A DNA stretch of 6,991 nt from Candidatus Omnitrophota bacterium (GCA_023819365.1 JAMWBP010000028.1:1-6991); one strand, 5' to 3'. Positions 1 through 6,275 are shown, counted from the first letter of the stretch. Notes: generated by a model not told the origin, from the sequence alone. Translations and numbers: made by a program.

Positions 1-248
1 GATTCTATTTGCCCATCTTTTACCATGCTCGCAATTACCTCGTATGCAAGGTATGGATTGATAGCAGAAGCTCCATAGCTCAATAGTAGGGCAAAATGCA
101 TAATTTCTCTTGCTTCTCCTGTTTCTGCAATAATCCCAGTACTAGTACGTAATCCGAGCTGTGATAGGTGTTGGTTAACGGCAGAAACTGCCAACAACAT
201 TGGGATAGGTATTGACGTATCAGGAATATTTTTATCTGATATCTTAAC
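1..248 (-). pseudogene. gltB: Glutamate synthase (GOGAT) large subunit, internal fragment, truncated at its 5' end
   Basis: Reading the minus strand from 248 down to 1 gives an uninterrupted frame of 82 codons. It matches the end of the central domain of ferredoxin- or NADPH-dependent glutamate synthase, just before the FMN-binding domain. Diagnostic stretches are SDKNIPDTSIPIPMLLAVSA, GLRTSTGIIAETGEAREIMH and YGASAINPYLAYEVI, which correspond to the family's LSDR, PIPMLLAV, ETGEAREVHHF and GYGAxAINPYLAFET segments. A full GltB has about 1,500 residues, so roughly the first half should lie to the right of 248. Instead an in-frame TAA sits at 251-249, and no GOGAT-like sequence is visible in any frame beyond it. 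There is no plausible start codon before the conserved part; the first ATG lies inside the conserved PMLLAV segment. The frame continues off the left edge. I see a 5'-truncated remnant, or a misjoined contig; the identification itself is firm. Confidence 0.8.
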
Positions 249-251
249 TTA

Positions 252-304
252 AAAAAAATTTGACAAAAATAAAAATCTGTTTTAATCTATATACAAATTT
301 TTTT
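252..304. repeat. Perfect 11-bp inverted repeat flanking the promoter
   Basis: AAAAAAATTTG at 252-262 is the exact reverse complement of CAAATTTTTTT at 294-304, with 31 bases between them. The left arm overlaps the proposed -35 box, and the whole -10 box lies between the arms. The arms are A/T-rich, so chance is a real possibility in this low-complexity stretch. It could be a protein-binding site, a cruciform or RNA stem, or short terminal repeats of a tiny lost element at the gltB breakpoint. Only the symmetry is seen directly; any role is inference. Confidence 0.5.
260..286 (+). promoter_or_regulatory. Candidate sigma70-type promoter of the hydrogenase operon
   Basis: A perfect -35 hexamer TTGACA lies at 260-265. 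An extended -10, TG-T-TTTAAT, lies at 278-286, with five of six matches to TATAAT. The spacer is 15 nt, shorter than the usual 17, which the extended TG could offset. Transcription would begin near 292-294, giving a leader of about 38 nt that contains the Rex-like palindrome. The position, just upstream of the first gene of a tightly packed operon, supports the call. AT-rich DNA yields many false promoters, so this remains a candidate. Confidence 0.5.
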
Positions 305-305
305 G

Positions 306-311
306 TAGGAG
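306..311 (+). promoter_or_regulatory. Shine-Dalgarno sequence set unusually far from the first start codon
   Basis: TAGGAG at 306-311 is the only good Shine-Dalgarno match before the first gene, yet it lies 19 nt from the ATG at 331, well beyond the usual 5-10. The whole gap is filled by a potential RNA hairpin: stem 312-318 with 325-331, and loop AAATAA at 319-324. Folding would bring TAGGAG next to the start codon. No in-frame start lies closer, because TGA (316-318) and TAA (322-324) block the frame upstream of 331. Confidence 0.45.
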
Positions 312-331
312 TTTGTGAAAATAATCACAAA
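312..331. promoter_or_regulatory. Rex-like (or CRP-family) operator palindrome at the operon start
   Basis: TTTGTGA-N6-TCACAAA is a perfect 7-bp palindrome with a six-base centre (AAATAA). Against the known Rex operator TTGTGAA-N4-TTCACAA, positions 313-330 match 13 of the 14 defined bases; the one mismatch is A for T at 324. Rex is a repressor that leaves DNA when NADH rises, and it controls fermentation and hydrogenase genes in many anaerobes. That suits an operon starting with NAD(P)H-linked subunits. The same bases also fit the CRP consensus TGTGA-N6-TCACA exactly. The site would fall about 20-40 nt downstream of the proposed transcription start, a position typical of repression. The palindrome is seen directly; the choice of Rex is inference. 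Confidence 0.6.
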
Positions 332-1353
332 TGGATACATTATATATAACAAAAAAGGACTGGGATAGTTTCATAAAAGGCAAGGCAGAAATATGTAATA
401 TCTTTGCTCCTTTTGAATATGAAAGGAGATTATTTTACAACAGGGCCTCTCCTGATATAGAAAAAGATATTGTATATAACAGGGTGCGAACAGTAGAACC
501 ACTCAAAATATTCTTTGCTCCTTTCAAAGAGCGGGTTTTCCCTGAAGTTGATGAAATCCCTGAGATAGTTATTATGGGAGTTACTACCTGTGATATAAAT
601 GGTTTGAAAATAATGGACAGGGTCTTTATGGGAGATGATTATAAAGACCCTAACTATACCAATAGAAGAGAAAAAACCCTTATTATAAGTTCTGACTGTC
701 TTTCTCCCTATCCCACCTGTTTCTGTGAACTTGTCGGAATCCATCCCTATCCTTACGATGGTTTTGACCTTAATATATCTATTTTTGAAGATGGTGTTCT
801 TGTGGATATTGGGTCTGATAAAGGTCGTTCTTTTATAGGTGAAGACCAGAAGTTTTTACAAGCAAGCAGAGAACAGATAAATAAGAGGGAACAGAACAGA
901 AATAAGATATCTGCAATGATAAAGGAATCCAACAGGGCATTTGATTTTGTAGATATTACTACAAAACTTAAAGGTGCATATCACACAGAACTCTGGAAAC
1001 TCCCAAAGGATATAGAAAACTGCGTGCAGTGCGGTAGTTGTACAAATAACTGCCCTTCCTGTGTATGTTTTCTAATTGAAGATACAGGAAGCCAGGAAAC
1101 AATGAAAAAGGTAAAGGTATGGGATAGTTGCCTTTTTCCGGGATATGCACGGATGGCAGCAGGGGTCTCTCCCAGACCAACACTTTATGATAGGTATGCA
1201 AACCGGCTTTTGTGTAAGTACTGGTACCTTGTGGAAAACTATGGAAAGACAGGTTGTACCGGCTGTGGGAGATGTATTGATGGTTGTGCTGGCAAGATTG
1301 ATAAAAGAAAGATATTAACAGAAGTTTTGAGAGAAAAAACAGCAATTAGATGA
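331..1353 (+). CDS. Iron-sulfur beta subunit, HydB/AsrA-like (electron transfer module of cytosolic hydrogenase or sulfite reductase)
   Basis: This 340-residue cytoplasmic protein belongs to the family of sulfhydrogenase beta subunits (HydB) and anaerobic sulfite reductase subunit A (AsrA), which relay electrons between a flavin partner and a catalytic subunit. Two 4Fe-4S motifs lie near the C-terminus: C231-x2-C234-x2-C237-x3-C241, followed by the family's extra CPSCVCF cysteines (C244, C246), and C309-x2-C312-x2-C315-x3-C319. The N-terminal half has the expected GVTTCDINGL, YTNRRE and CFC segments. The length is normal for the family. ATG 331 is the only start available in frame, because stops at 316-318 and 322-324 block extension. 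The gene opens the operon and overlaps the gamma subunit gene by 4 nt (ATGA). Its usual partners are group 3b hydrogenase or AsrC subunits, neither of which is seen here; instead it heads a group 4 hydrogenase operon. The family is sure, the exact redox partner is not. Confidence 0.88.
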   Translation: MDTLYITKKDWDSFIKGKAEICNIFAPFEYERRLFYNRASPDIEKDIVYNRVRTVEPLKIFFAPFKERVFPEVDEIPEIVIMGVTTCDINGLKIMDRVFMGDDYKDPNYTNRREKTLIISSDCLSPYPTCFCELVGIHPYPYDGFDLNISIFEDGVLVDIGSDKGRSFIGEDQKFLQASREQINKREQNRNKISAMIKESNRAFDFVDITTKLKGAYHTELWKLPKDIENCVQCGSCTNNCPSCVCFLIEDTGSQETMKKVKVWDSCLFPGYARMAAGVSPRPTLYDRYANRLLCKYWYLVENYGKTGCTGCGRCIDGCAGKIDKRKILTEVLREKTAIR

Positions 1354-2180
1354 TGGAAAATATATACAGACCGATACGGTGTGAGGTAATGGATGTGATA
1401 ACCGAGTCCCCTACTATAAAAACAGTTGTTGTTAAACCAGAAAACGGGTTTTCATTTCTTGCAGGGCAGTTTGCTTCTTTAACTATTCCTGGTGTAGGAG
1501 AAGCACCTTTTACACCTTCATCTTCTCCATATGATAAAGAAAAACTTGAGTTTACTGTTATGAGGGTAGGGAGAGTTACAGATGCCATACACAAACTTAA
1601 AAAAGGAGATATAGTGGGTGTCCGTGGTCCTTACGGAAAGCCATATCCCTTGGACCACTACAAAGGAAAAGAGATACTTCTTGTAGGTGGGGGAGTTGGA
1701 CTTGCACCACTGAGGGCACTATTTCTTGCACTAATAGAGACCATCAGCAACTATAAAAGGATTGTTTTCTGCTGCGGAGCAAGAACACCTGCTGACTATA
1801 TATACAAGGATATGATACTTGATAAGTGGCATAATCTTTGTGAAAAGTATCCGCTCTGTTTCAGGATAACAGTTGATAAAAAGGATGAGTCATGGAAGTA
1901 TGGTGAAGGAGTTGTAACAAAGACACTTGATGGACTTGATATTGATATAAAAAACTCTGTTGCAGTTGTCTGTGGTCCACCTATAATGATGAAGTTTACA
2001 ACACTAAAACTTTTAGAGATTGGTTATAAAGAGGCACAGATATATCTATCTATGGAAAGGAAGATGTATTGTGCTGTTGGACACTGTAGACACTGTCTCA
2101 TAGGGGACGTGTTTGTATGTAAGGATGGTCCAGTTTTTACATATGACCAGATTAAAGATAAGCCGAATATATGGGTATGA
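1350..2180 (+). CDS. FAD/NAD(P)-binding gamma subunit with 2Fe-2S cluster, HydG/AsrB/PyrK-like
   Basis: A 276-residue member of the ferredoxin-NADP reductase-like family, close to sulfhydrogenase gamma (HydG), sulfite reductase AsrB and dihydroorotate dehydrogenase subunit PyrK. The N-terminal beta-barrel would bind FAD (EAPFTPSSSP segment, then VGVRGPYGKPYPL). The NAD(P) domain carries VGGGVGLAPLRAL at about 112-124 and CGPPIMMK at 208-215. The C-terminal 2Fe-2S motif is C241-x4-C246-x2-C249-x7-C257, followed by the family's KDGPVF. It probably exchanges hydride with NAD(P)H and passes single electrons to the beta subunit encoded just upstream. ATGATG at 1350-1355 offers two adjacent starts; the first overlaps the preceding stop as ATGA, which suggests translational coupling. 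No strong ribosome site precedes it. The sequence alone does not show whether NADH or NADPH is preferred. Confidence 0.88.
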   Translation: MMENIYRPIRCEVMDVITESPTIKTVVVKPENGFSFLAGQFASLTIPGVGEAPFTPSSSPYDKEKLEFTVMRVGRVTDAIHKLKKGDIVGVRGPYGKPYPLDHYKGKEILLVGGGVGLAPLRALFLALIETISNYKRIVFCCGARTPADYIYKDMILDKWHNLCEKYPLCFRITVDKKDESWKYGEGVVTKTLDGLDIDIKNSVAVVCGPPIMMKFTTLKLLEIGYKEAQIYLSMERKMYCAVGHCRHCLIGDVFVCKDGPVFTYDQIKDKPNIWV

Positions 2181-2668
2181 AAAAACTTTTTGTTGATTAT
2201 GACAGATTTTTGAGTATAAAGGACGAGGGGATTAGATGCAGTTATAAGATGCATCCAGAAAACAATGGCATTACCTCATTAAGGGAAGAGATTGCATTTC
2301 TTTTTGCCTGTAGAAGGTGTGAGGACTATCCCTGTGTGAATAGTTGTCCTACAGGTGCGCTAAAAAGAGAACAAGGTATAGTTAAACGTTCAAAAGTTAT
2401 CTGTATTTCCTGCAAAACCTGTTCTCTTGCCTGTCCTTTCGGCACAATATTACAGGAACTGATACCACGAGTTGTAAGCAGGTGCGATGTTTGTATAGGA
2501 CGGCTAAAGGAAGGAGAAGAGCCACTTTGTGTAAAGACCTGTACAAACGGAGCATTAAGTTATATAGAAGAAGAGGAAATTAAAGATAAAACAAATCTTT
2601 ATCCCATAGGAGACCATATACTGGTAAGGGTTTTTAACTGGTTACATACATATGGAATAAAAAAATGA
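2177..2668 (+). CDS. HycB/HydN/CooF-like polyferredoxin subunit with a degenerate first cluster motif
   Basis: A 163-residue electron-transfer protein of the HycB/DmsB/CooF type, which normally holds four 4Fe-4S clusters. Clear motifs are C45-x2-C48-x4-C53-x3-C57-PTGAL, C76-x2-C79-x2-C82-x3-C86-P, and C103-x2-C106-x11-C118-x3-C122. The usual first motif (CxxCxxCxxxC after DxDK) is replaced by DYDRFLSIKDEGIRC: only its fourth cysteine (C21) remains. In this fold C21 would help bind the cluster of the last motif, so three clusters seem likely instead of four. Start choice: ATG 2177 overlaps the gamma-subunit stop as ATGA, like other junctions here; ATG 2171 would add two residues (MG). There is no clear Shine-Dalgarno. 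Set between the diaphorase genes and the membrane subunits, it is the natural wire between them (inference). The tail after about residue 127 has no motif I recognise. Confidence 0.85.
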   Translation: MKKLFVDYDRFLSIKDEGIRCSYKMHPENNGITSLREEIAFLFACRRCEDYPCVNSCPTGALKREQGIVKRSKVICISCKTCSLACPFGTILQELIPRVVSRCDVCIGRLKEGEEPLCVKTCTNGALSYIEEEEIKDKTNLYPIGDHILVRVFNWLHTYGIKK

Positions 2669-3594
2669 GTGCTCTGTATATATTTCTGTCTTTTGTTATG
2701 GTGTTTCTGTCTTTTAGTATATGCGGTATGCTTGCTATGTGGATAGACAGAAAACTGACAGCACGTCTACAGTTCCGTGTAGGCCCTCCCTGGTACCAGA
2801 ATTTTGCTGACTTTATAAAACTTATAGGTAAGGAGACATTAATTCCTGAAAAGGCGAATGCCTTTATGTTTGTTGCATCTCCTGTATTGGGCCTTATTGC
2901 TACCACCATAGCAGGGACAATAATACTTTTTATATCCAGAACAGATACAGGTTTTCCAGCGGATGCAATTATTGTTCTTTATCTCCTTGCCGTGCCTTCA
3001 ATTGCAATCATACTTGGTGGTAGTGCCTCCGGTAATGTTTTAGCAGCAGTAGGTATAAGCAGGGAGATGAAACTTCTACTTGGCTATGAACTACCATTTA
3101 TCTGTGCTCTTGTTATATCTGCTATAAAAAGTGGAACAACGACATCATTAGGAAGTATTATCCAGTTCCAGCAACAAAACGGGATGATACTTGGGTCTTT
3201 TTCAGGTGTAATTGGTTTCATTATAGGAGTCCTGGCACTACAGGGAAAACTTGGGCTTGTCCCGTTTGACCTTGCAGAGGCAGAAGGAGAAATAGCAGGT
3301 GGTTCACTTATTGAGTATTCAGGTATATTGCTTGGACTATTCAAACTTACAAAAGCAATACTTTTTATTGCAGGTCCTTTGTTTCTTATATCTTTGTATT
3401 TAGGTGGCTTTAGTTTATCTTCTATTACAGGAATTATCAGTGGGATACTGAAGTATATCCTTATACTTGTTCTTTTTATACTTATAAGAAATACCAATCC
3501 CAGGTTAAGGATAGACCAGACATTACGTCTATTCTGGGGATGGCTTACTTTGTTGGGATTTGCAGGGATACTTTTAGCAATTGTAGGGTGGTGA
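2665..3594 (+). CDS. Hydrogenase membrane subunit, HycD/EchB/NuoH family
   Basis: This is an integral membrane protein of 309 residues, the usual NuoH/HycD size, with about eight hydrophobic segments. It anchors the hydrogenase module to the membrane and takes part in the coupled ion pathway. Family signatures are WIDRKLTARLQFRVGPPWYQ near residues 27-46 (NuoH: W-E-R-R-x3-ARLQxRxGP), KLIGKETLIPEKA, SREMKLLLGYELPFI, and the acidic loop FDLAEAEGEIAGGSLIEYSG, which in complex I lies near the quinone chamber. It ends with the expected RLRIDQTLRLFWGW region. Its ATG overlaps the preceding stop as ATGA at 2665-2668, so it is probably translationally coupled. A NuoH-like subunit together with NuoB/C/D/I-like subunits and a NiFe site defines a group 4 hydrogenase. 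No anomaly is seen. Confidence 0.93.
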   Translation: MSALYIFLSFVMVFLSFSICGMLAMWIDRKLTARLQFRVGPPWYQNFADFIKLIGKETLIPEKANAFMFVASPVLGLIATTIAGTIILFISRTDTGFPADAIIVLYLLAVPSIAIILGGSASGNVLAAVGISREMKLLLGYELPFICALVISAIKSGTTTSLGSIIQFQQQNGMILGSFSGVIGFIIGVLALQGKLGLVPFDLAEAEGEIAGGSLIEYSGILLGLFKLTKAILFIAGPLFLISLYLGGFSLSSITGIISGILKYILILVLFILIRNTNPRLRIDQTLRLFWGWLTLLGFAGILLAIVGW

Positions 3595-3599
3595 AAAAG

Positions 3600-4016
3600 A
3601 TGAATATTAAAATAAAGGCACTGAAAAAGTCATTATGGGTCTACCATGTGTCAGGGGGCTCCTGTAATAACTGTGATATAGAGATTCTTGACTGTCTCAC
3701 CCCTAAATTTGATATTGAAAGGTTTGGTATGGTGCTTGTGGGAAGCCCACGACATGCAGATGTGCTTTTATGCACTGGCATAGTGAACAAAAAGTGTGTT
3801 GAGAGAGTGAAGGAGGTCTATAAACAGACAGCAAAGCCCTGTGTGGTGGTAGCAATCGGGAGTTGTGCCTGTTCAGGAGGTATGTTTAGAGATGGTTACC
3901 AGATGGGAGGACCACTTGATAAAATTATACCTGTTGATGTTTATATCCCTGGTTGTCCACCAAAGCCAGAGGCAATGATTGCAGGTATAGTGAAAGTTCT
4001 GGAGAAACTTAAATGA
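3600..4016 (+). CDS. [NiFe] hydrogenase small subunit, EchC/HycG/NuoB family
   Basis: A 138-residue small subunit that holds the 4Fe-4S cluster nearest the NiFe site. The ligands are all visible: C22-x2-C25 in GGSCNNCDIEIL, C89 in IGSCACSGG, and C119 in PGCPPKPEA. As in Ech and NuoB there are no further cluster motifs, unlike the small subunits of uptake hydrogenases. Start choice: the frame is open back to 3540, but that would overlap the NuoH-like gene by 55 nt and add residues that look like its shadow. ATG 3600 has GGTGGTG at 3587-3593, six bases upstream, a one-mismatch Shine-Dalgarno. A GTG at 3591 (GTGA overlap with the previous stop) is an alternative that adds three residues. The distance from the start to the GGSCNNCD motif is normal for EchC-like proteins. 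Confidence 0.92.
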   Translation: MNIKIKALKKSLWVYHVSGGSCNNCDIEILDCLTPKFDIERFGMVLVGSPRHADVLLCTGIVNKKCVERVKEVYKQTAKPCVVVAIGSCACSGGMFRDGYQMGGPLDKIIPVDVYIPGCPPKPEAMIAGIVKVLEKLK

Positions 4017-4450
4017 AAGACATCATCGGAATTTTGAAAGAGAACCTTGGAGATAGAATAAAAGAGATAAAAATACACAACAACAGACGGATTTATCTTA
4101 CGATTGAGAAAAAAGATATAAAAGATTGCACAAAAATTATCTTTAAAGACCTTAACGCAAGATACATAATTGCCTCAGGGATAGAAAATTTTGATAGTTT
4201 TGAAGTCCTCTACCACTTCGGATTTGATAAAGAAGGAACTGTTGTTTCAATAAGGACATACCTTGATAAAGAAAAACCTGAAATTGAATCACTGACAGAT
4301 ATCATTCCCGGTATATCATATATTGAAAGAGAAATGTGGGAACTACTAGGGATAAACTTTACAGGCCATCCCCAACTTGAACACTTTTTACTACGGGATG
4401 ACTGGGAAAAGGGGAACTATCCATTGAGGAAAGAGACATATGAACAATAA
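4013..4450 (+). CDS. Hydrogenase accessory subunit, EchD/NuoC (30 kDa) family
   Basis: A 145-residue protein equivalent to NuoC or to the N-terminal part of HycE. It is a peripheral-arm scaffold without cofactors that packs against the large and small subunits. The hallmark of the family is clear at residues 105-139: EREMWELLGINFTGHP, then LLRDDW and YPLRK. The first 100 residues are diverged, as is usual in this family. It is a separate gene, as in Ech and Mbh hydrogenases, whereas NuoC and NuoD parts are fused in HycE and HyfG. ATG 4013 overlaps the small-subunit stop as ATGA, with GGAG at 4001-4004 in good position. It overlaps the next gene by 11 nt. Confidence 0.9.
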   Translation: MKDIIGILKENLGDRIKEIKIHNNRRIYLTIEKKDIKDCTKIIFKDLNARYIIASGIENFDSFEVLYHFGFDKEGTVVSIRTYLDKEKPEIESLTDIIPGISYIEREMWELLGINFTGHPQLEHFLLRDDWEKGNYPLRKETYEQ

Positions 4451-5645
4451 ACAACAAAACACAAAAAAGGTAGTAGTGCCAATAGGCCCATACCATCCGC
4501 TTCTTGAAGAGCCAGAGTTTTTTGCTCTTTACTGTGAAGGAGAAAAGGTTGTGGATGTGGAATGGCAGGCGGGCTATAACCACAGAGGTATAGAAAAACT
4601 ATCTGAAAGTAAACACTGGGACCAGGTGACATTTCTTGTTGAAAGGATATGCGGTATATGTTCAACATCACATCCTTTTGCGTATTGTAATGCTATTGAA
4701 GACCTGCTTGGAATAACAGTTCCTGAAAGGGCAAGGTATATAAGAAGTATTATAGGGGAACTGGAACGGTTGCACAGCCATCTCCTATGGGTAGGACTTG
4801 CAGGACATTTCCTTGGCTATAATACAGTGTTTATGTGGGCTTGGAAATATAGAGAGCCAGTACTGGACATCTTTGAAATTATAACTGGTAATAGGAACCA
4901 CTATGCAATGTTTAAGATTGGTGGGGTGCGTAGAGATATAGAGAATGAAGATATCCCAAAGATAAGAAAGGTGCTTGGGGAACTTAAAGGGAAGATAGAG
5001 ATGCTTACAGGGGCAGTGCTAGATGACCCTGTCCTTGCAGCACGGCTTAAAGGAGTTGGGGTTCTTACAAAGGAACATATTAAAAACTTTGGGGCGGTAG
5101 GTCCTGTTGCAAGAGCAAGTGGTGTTGATATAGATGTTAGAAAGGATGACCCTTATGCTGCATATCCACTTGTTGAATGGAAGGTTATTACAACAGAAAA
5201 TGGTGATGTATTTGACAAGGCAGTAGTTAGATTACTGGAATGTTTTGAGTCAATGAAAATTATAAGTCAGTGCCTTGATGCAATTGAAGGAAAGAAAGGG
5301 GAGATTCAGGCAGAGGTAAGAGAAGTGCCTTCCGGAGAAGGAATAGGAAGACATGAGGCACCAAGGGGGGAGTGTTTCCACTATATTAGAAGCGATGGAA
5401 CAAATAGACCTACAAGACATAAGATACGGGCACCAAGTTATGTCAACATACCAACATTTAAGGCAAGTTGTATAGGCCAGACAATAGCAGATGTGGCAAT
5501 AATTTTAGCAGGAGTTGACCCCTGCTACTGCTGTACTGAAAGAGTGGCTGTATATGATGTAGAAAAGAAGAAAAAACTCCATAACTTCAAGTATCTTGTA
5601 GAAAAATCAAAAGAAAAGACAGAAAAGATTAGAAAAGAGATATAA
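4440..5645 (+). CDS. Group 4 [NiFe] hydrogenase large subunit, EchE/HycE/NuoD family
   Basis: This 401-residue protein is the catalytic subunit for H2 formation or oxidation. Both NiFe-binding motifs are intact: L1 is ERICGICSTSH with C71 and C74, and L2 is DPCYCCTER with C362 and C365. The segments GYNHRGIEKL, ELERLHSHLLW and IGGVRRDI are typical of group 4 enzymes. Retention of all four ligand cysteines separates it from NuoD of complex I and from the cysteine-lacking Mbx/Mbs proteins. Two points stand out: C364 adds a third cysteine inside L2, and a basic/acidic tail of 33 residues follows R368. E. coli HycE is cut after the arginine of the same motif, removing 32 residues, so the tail could be a maturation peptide. 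GAGGA at 4426-4430 is a good Shine-Dalgarno for ATG 4440. No maturation genes lie in the window. Confidence 0.95.
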   Translation: MNNKQQNTKKVVVPIGPYHPLLEEPEFFALYCEGEKVVDVEWQAGYNHRGIEKLSESKHWDQVTFLVERICGICSTSHPFAYCNAIEDLLGITVPERARYIRSIIGELERLHSHLLWVGLAGHFLGYNTVFMWAWKYREPVLDIFEIITGNRNHYAMFKIGGVRRDIENEDIPKIRKVLGELKGKIEMLTGAVLDDPVLAARLKGVGVLTKEHIKNFGAVGPVARASGVDIDVRKDDPYAAYPLVEWKVITTENGDVFDKAVVRLLECFESMKIISQCLDAIEGKKGEIQAEVREVPSGEGIGRHEAPRGECFHYIRSDGTNRPTRHKIRAPSYVNIPTFKASCIGQTIADVAIILAGVDPCYCCTERVAVYDVEKKKKLHNFKYLVEKSKEKTEKIRKEI

Positions 5646-5646
5646 A

Positions 5647-6270
5647 ATGCGTGTGAAGAAACCAAAAATAAGAGAACTTAAAGAGGCGGTTAAGGGAATT
5701 TTTTCAAAACCATATACAACGGACTTTCCCTATAAACTTCATATACCTCCTTTAAGATACAGGGGAAAACCAGAATATAATAGAGATATCTGTGTAGGGT
5801 GTGGTGCCTGTTTTCAGGTATGCCCTGCAAAAGCGATTGAAATGGTGGATAAAATTGAAAACCATACTGCAACAAGGATACTTATACAACATCCATCACA
5901 GTGTATTTTCTGTGGTGAGTGTGAAAGAAACTGTATAACAAAAGAAGGGATAAAACTTACAACAAAGTTTGACATTGCATATTTTAATGAAAAAGATACT
6001 TTGGACTCAATTGAGCATAAACTTATTGTCTGTCAGTACTGTGGAACTATTATAGGTTCGGAAAAACACCTCCAATGGGTATTAAAACGTATTGGGAATT
6101 TAGGATTTGCTCAGCCAGTTCTTCTTACACAACTTACAGAGACACTTAAGATAAAAACCGATTTTGAAGAGAAGGTTGTTTCTCCTATACAGAGGACAGA
6201 TATGCTTAAAATCGTATGCCCGAAATGCAGAAGGATTGCGTTTATAAGTGATGAGAAAAAGGAAAGATAA
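5647..6270 (+). CDS. Hydrogenase ferredoxin subunit, HycF/HyfH/NuoI family, with C-terminal paired-cysteine domain
   Basis: A 207-residue subunit that carries electrons to the small subunit. Two 4Fe-4S motifs are visible: C49-x2-C52-x2-C55-x3-C59-P and C86-x2-C89-x2-C92-x3-C96; the second lacks the usual proline (CIT). The lead-in YRGKPEYNRDICVGC is typical of HycF and NuoI. The C-terminal part has C129-QY-C132-G and C191-PK-C194-RR, about 58 residues apart. E. coli HycF has a similar arrangement (CRVC and CPECKR), so this is probably a family zinc-ribbon-like or extra metal site rather than a new fusion. It is longer than EchF or typical short NuoI proteins for that reason. Its ATG lies one base after the large-subunit stop; the ribosome site is weak (AAGAGA). 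Confidence 0.9.
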   Translation: MRVKKPKIRELKEAVKGIFSKPYTTDFPYKLHIPPLRYRGKPEYNRDICVGCGACFQVCPAKAIEMVDKIENHTATRILIQHPSQCIFCGECERNCITKEGIKLTTKFDIAYFNEKDTLDSIEHKLIVCQYCGTIIGSEKHLQWVLKRIGNLGFAQPVLLTQLTETLKIKTDFEEKVVSPIQRTDMLKIVCPKCRRIAFISDEKKER

Positions 6271-6275
6271 ATAAT

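Noticed and set aside
294..304. The T-run at 298-304 as a rho-independent terminator
   Set aside because: No GC-rich stem precedes it; the pairing partner is an A-rich arm 31 bases away.
315..368. A 17-codon leader peptide from GTG 315, out of frame with the beta subunit
   Set aside because: TAGGAG is only three bases from the GTG, the peptide has no regulatory codon pattern, and the palindrome explains these bases better.
430..744. Minus-strand open frame opposite the beta subunit gene, and similar minus-strand frames at 968-1345, 1346-1594, 2024-2254, 2634-2909, 3084-3497, 4359-4583, 4417-4671, 5690-5875 and 6100-6330
   Set aside because: Each lies opposite a strongly conserved plus-strand gene, has no recognisable motif, and has a composition expected from the reverse frame of the real gene.
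331..2180. Calling the first two genes an anaerobic sulfite reductase (AsrAB) or a complete group 3b hydrogenase
   Set aside because: No AsrC-like siroheme subunit and no group 3b large or small subunit follows; the downstream catalytic genes are group 4 hydrogenase genes.
3540..3599. Extension of the hydrogenase small subunit upstream to ATG 3540
   Set aside because: The extra 20 residues are read from inside the last segment of the NuoH-like gene, and have no family counterpart. ATG 3600 has a well-placed Shine-Dalgarno.
4440..5645. An inactive or sulfur-reducing Mbx/Mbs-type large subunit
   Set aside because: Those proteins lack part of the NiFe ligand set, whereas both CxxC motifs are complete here.
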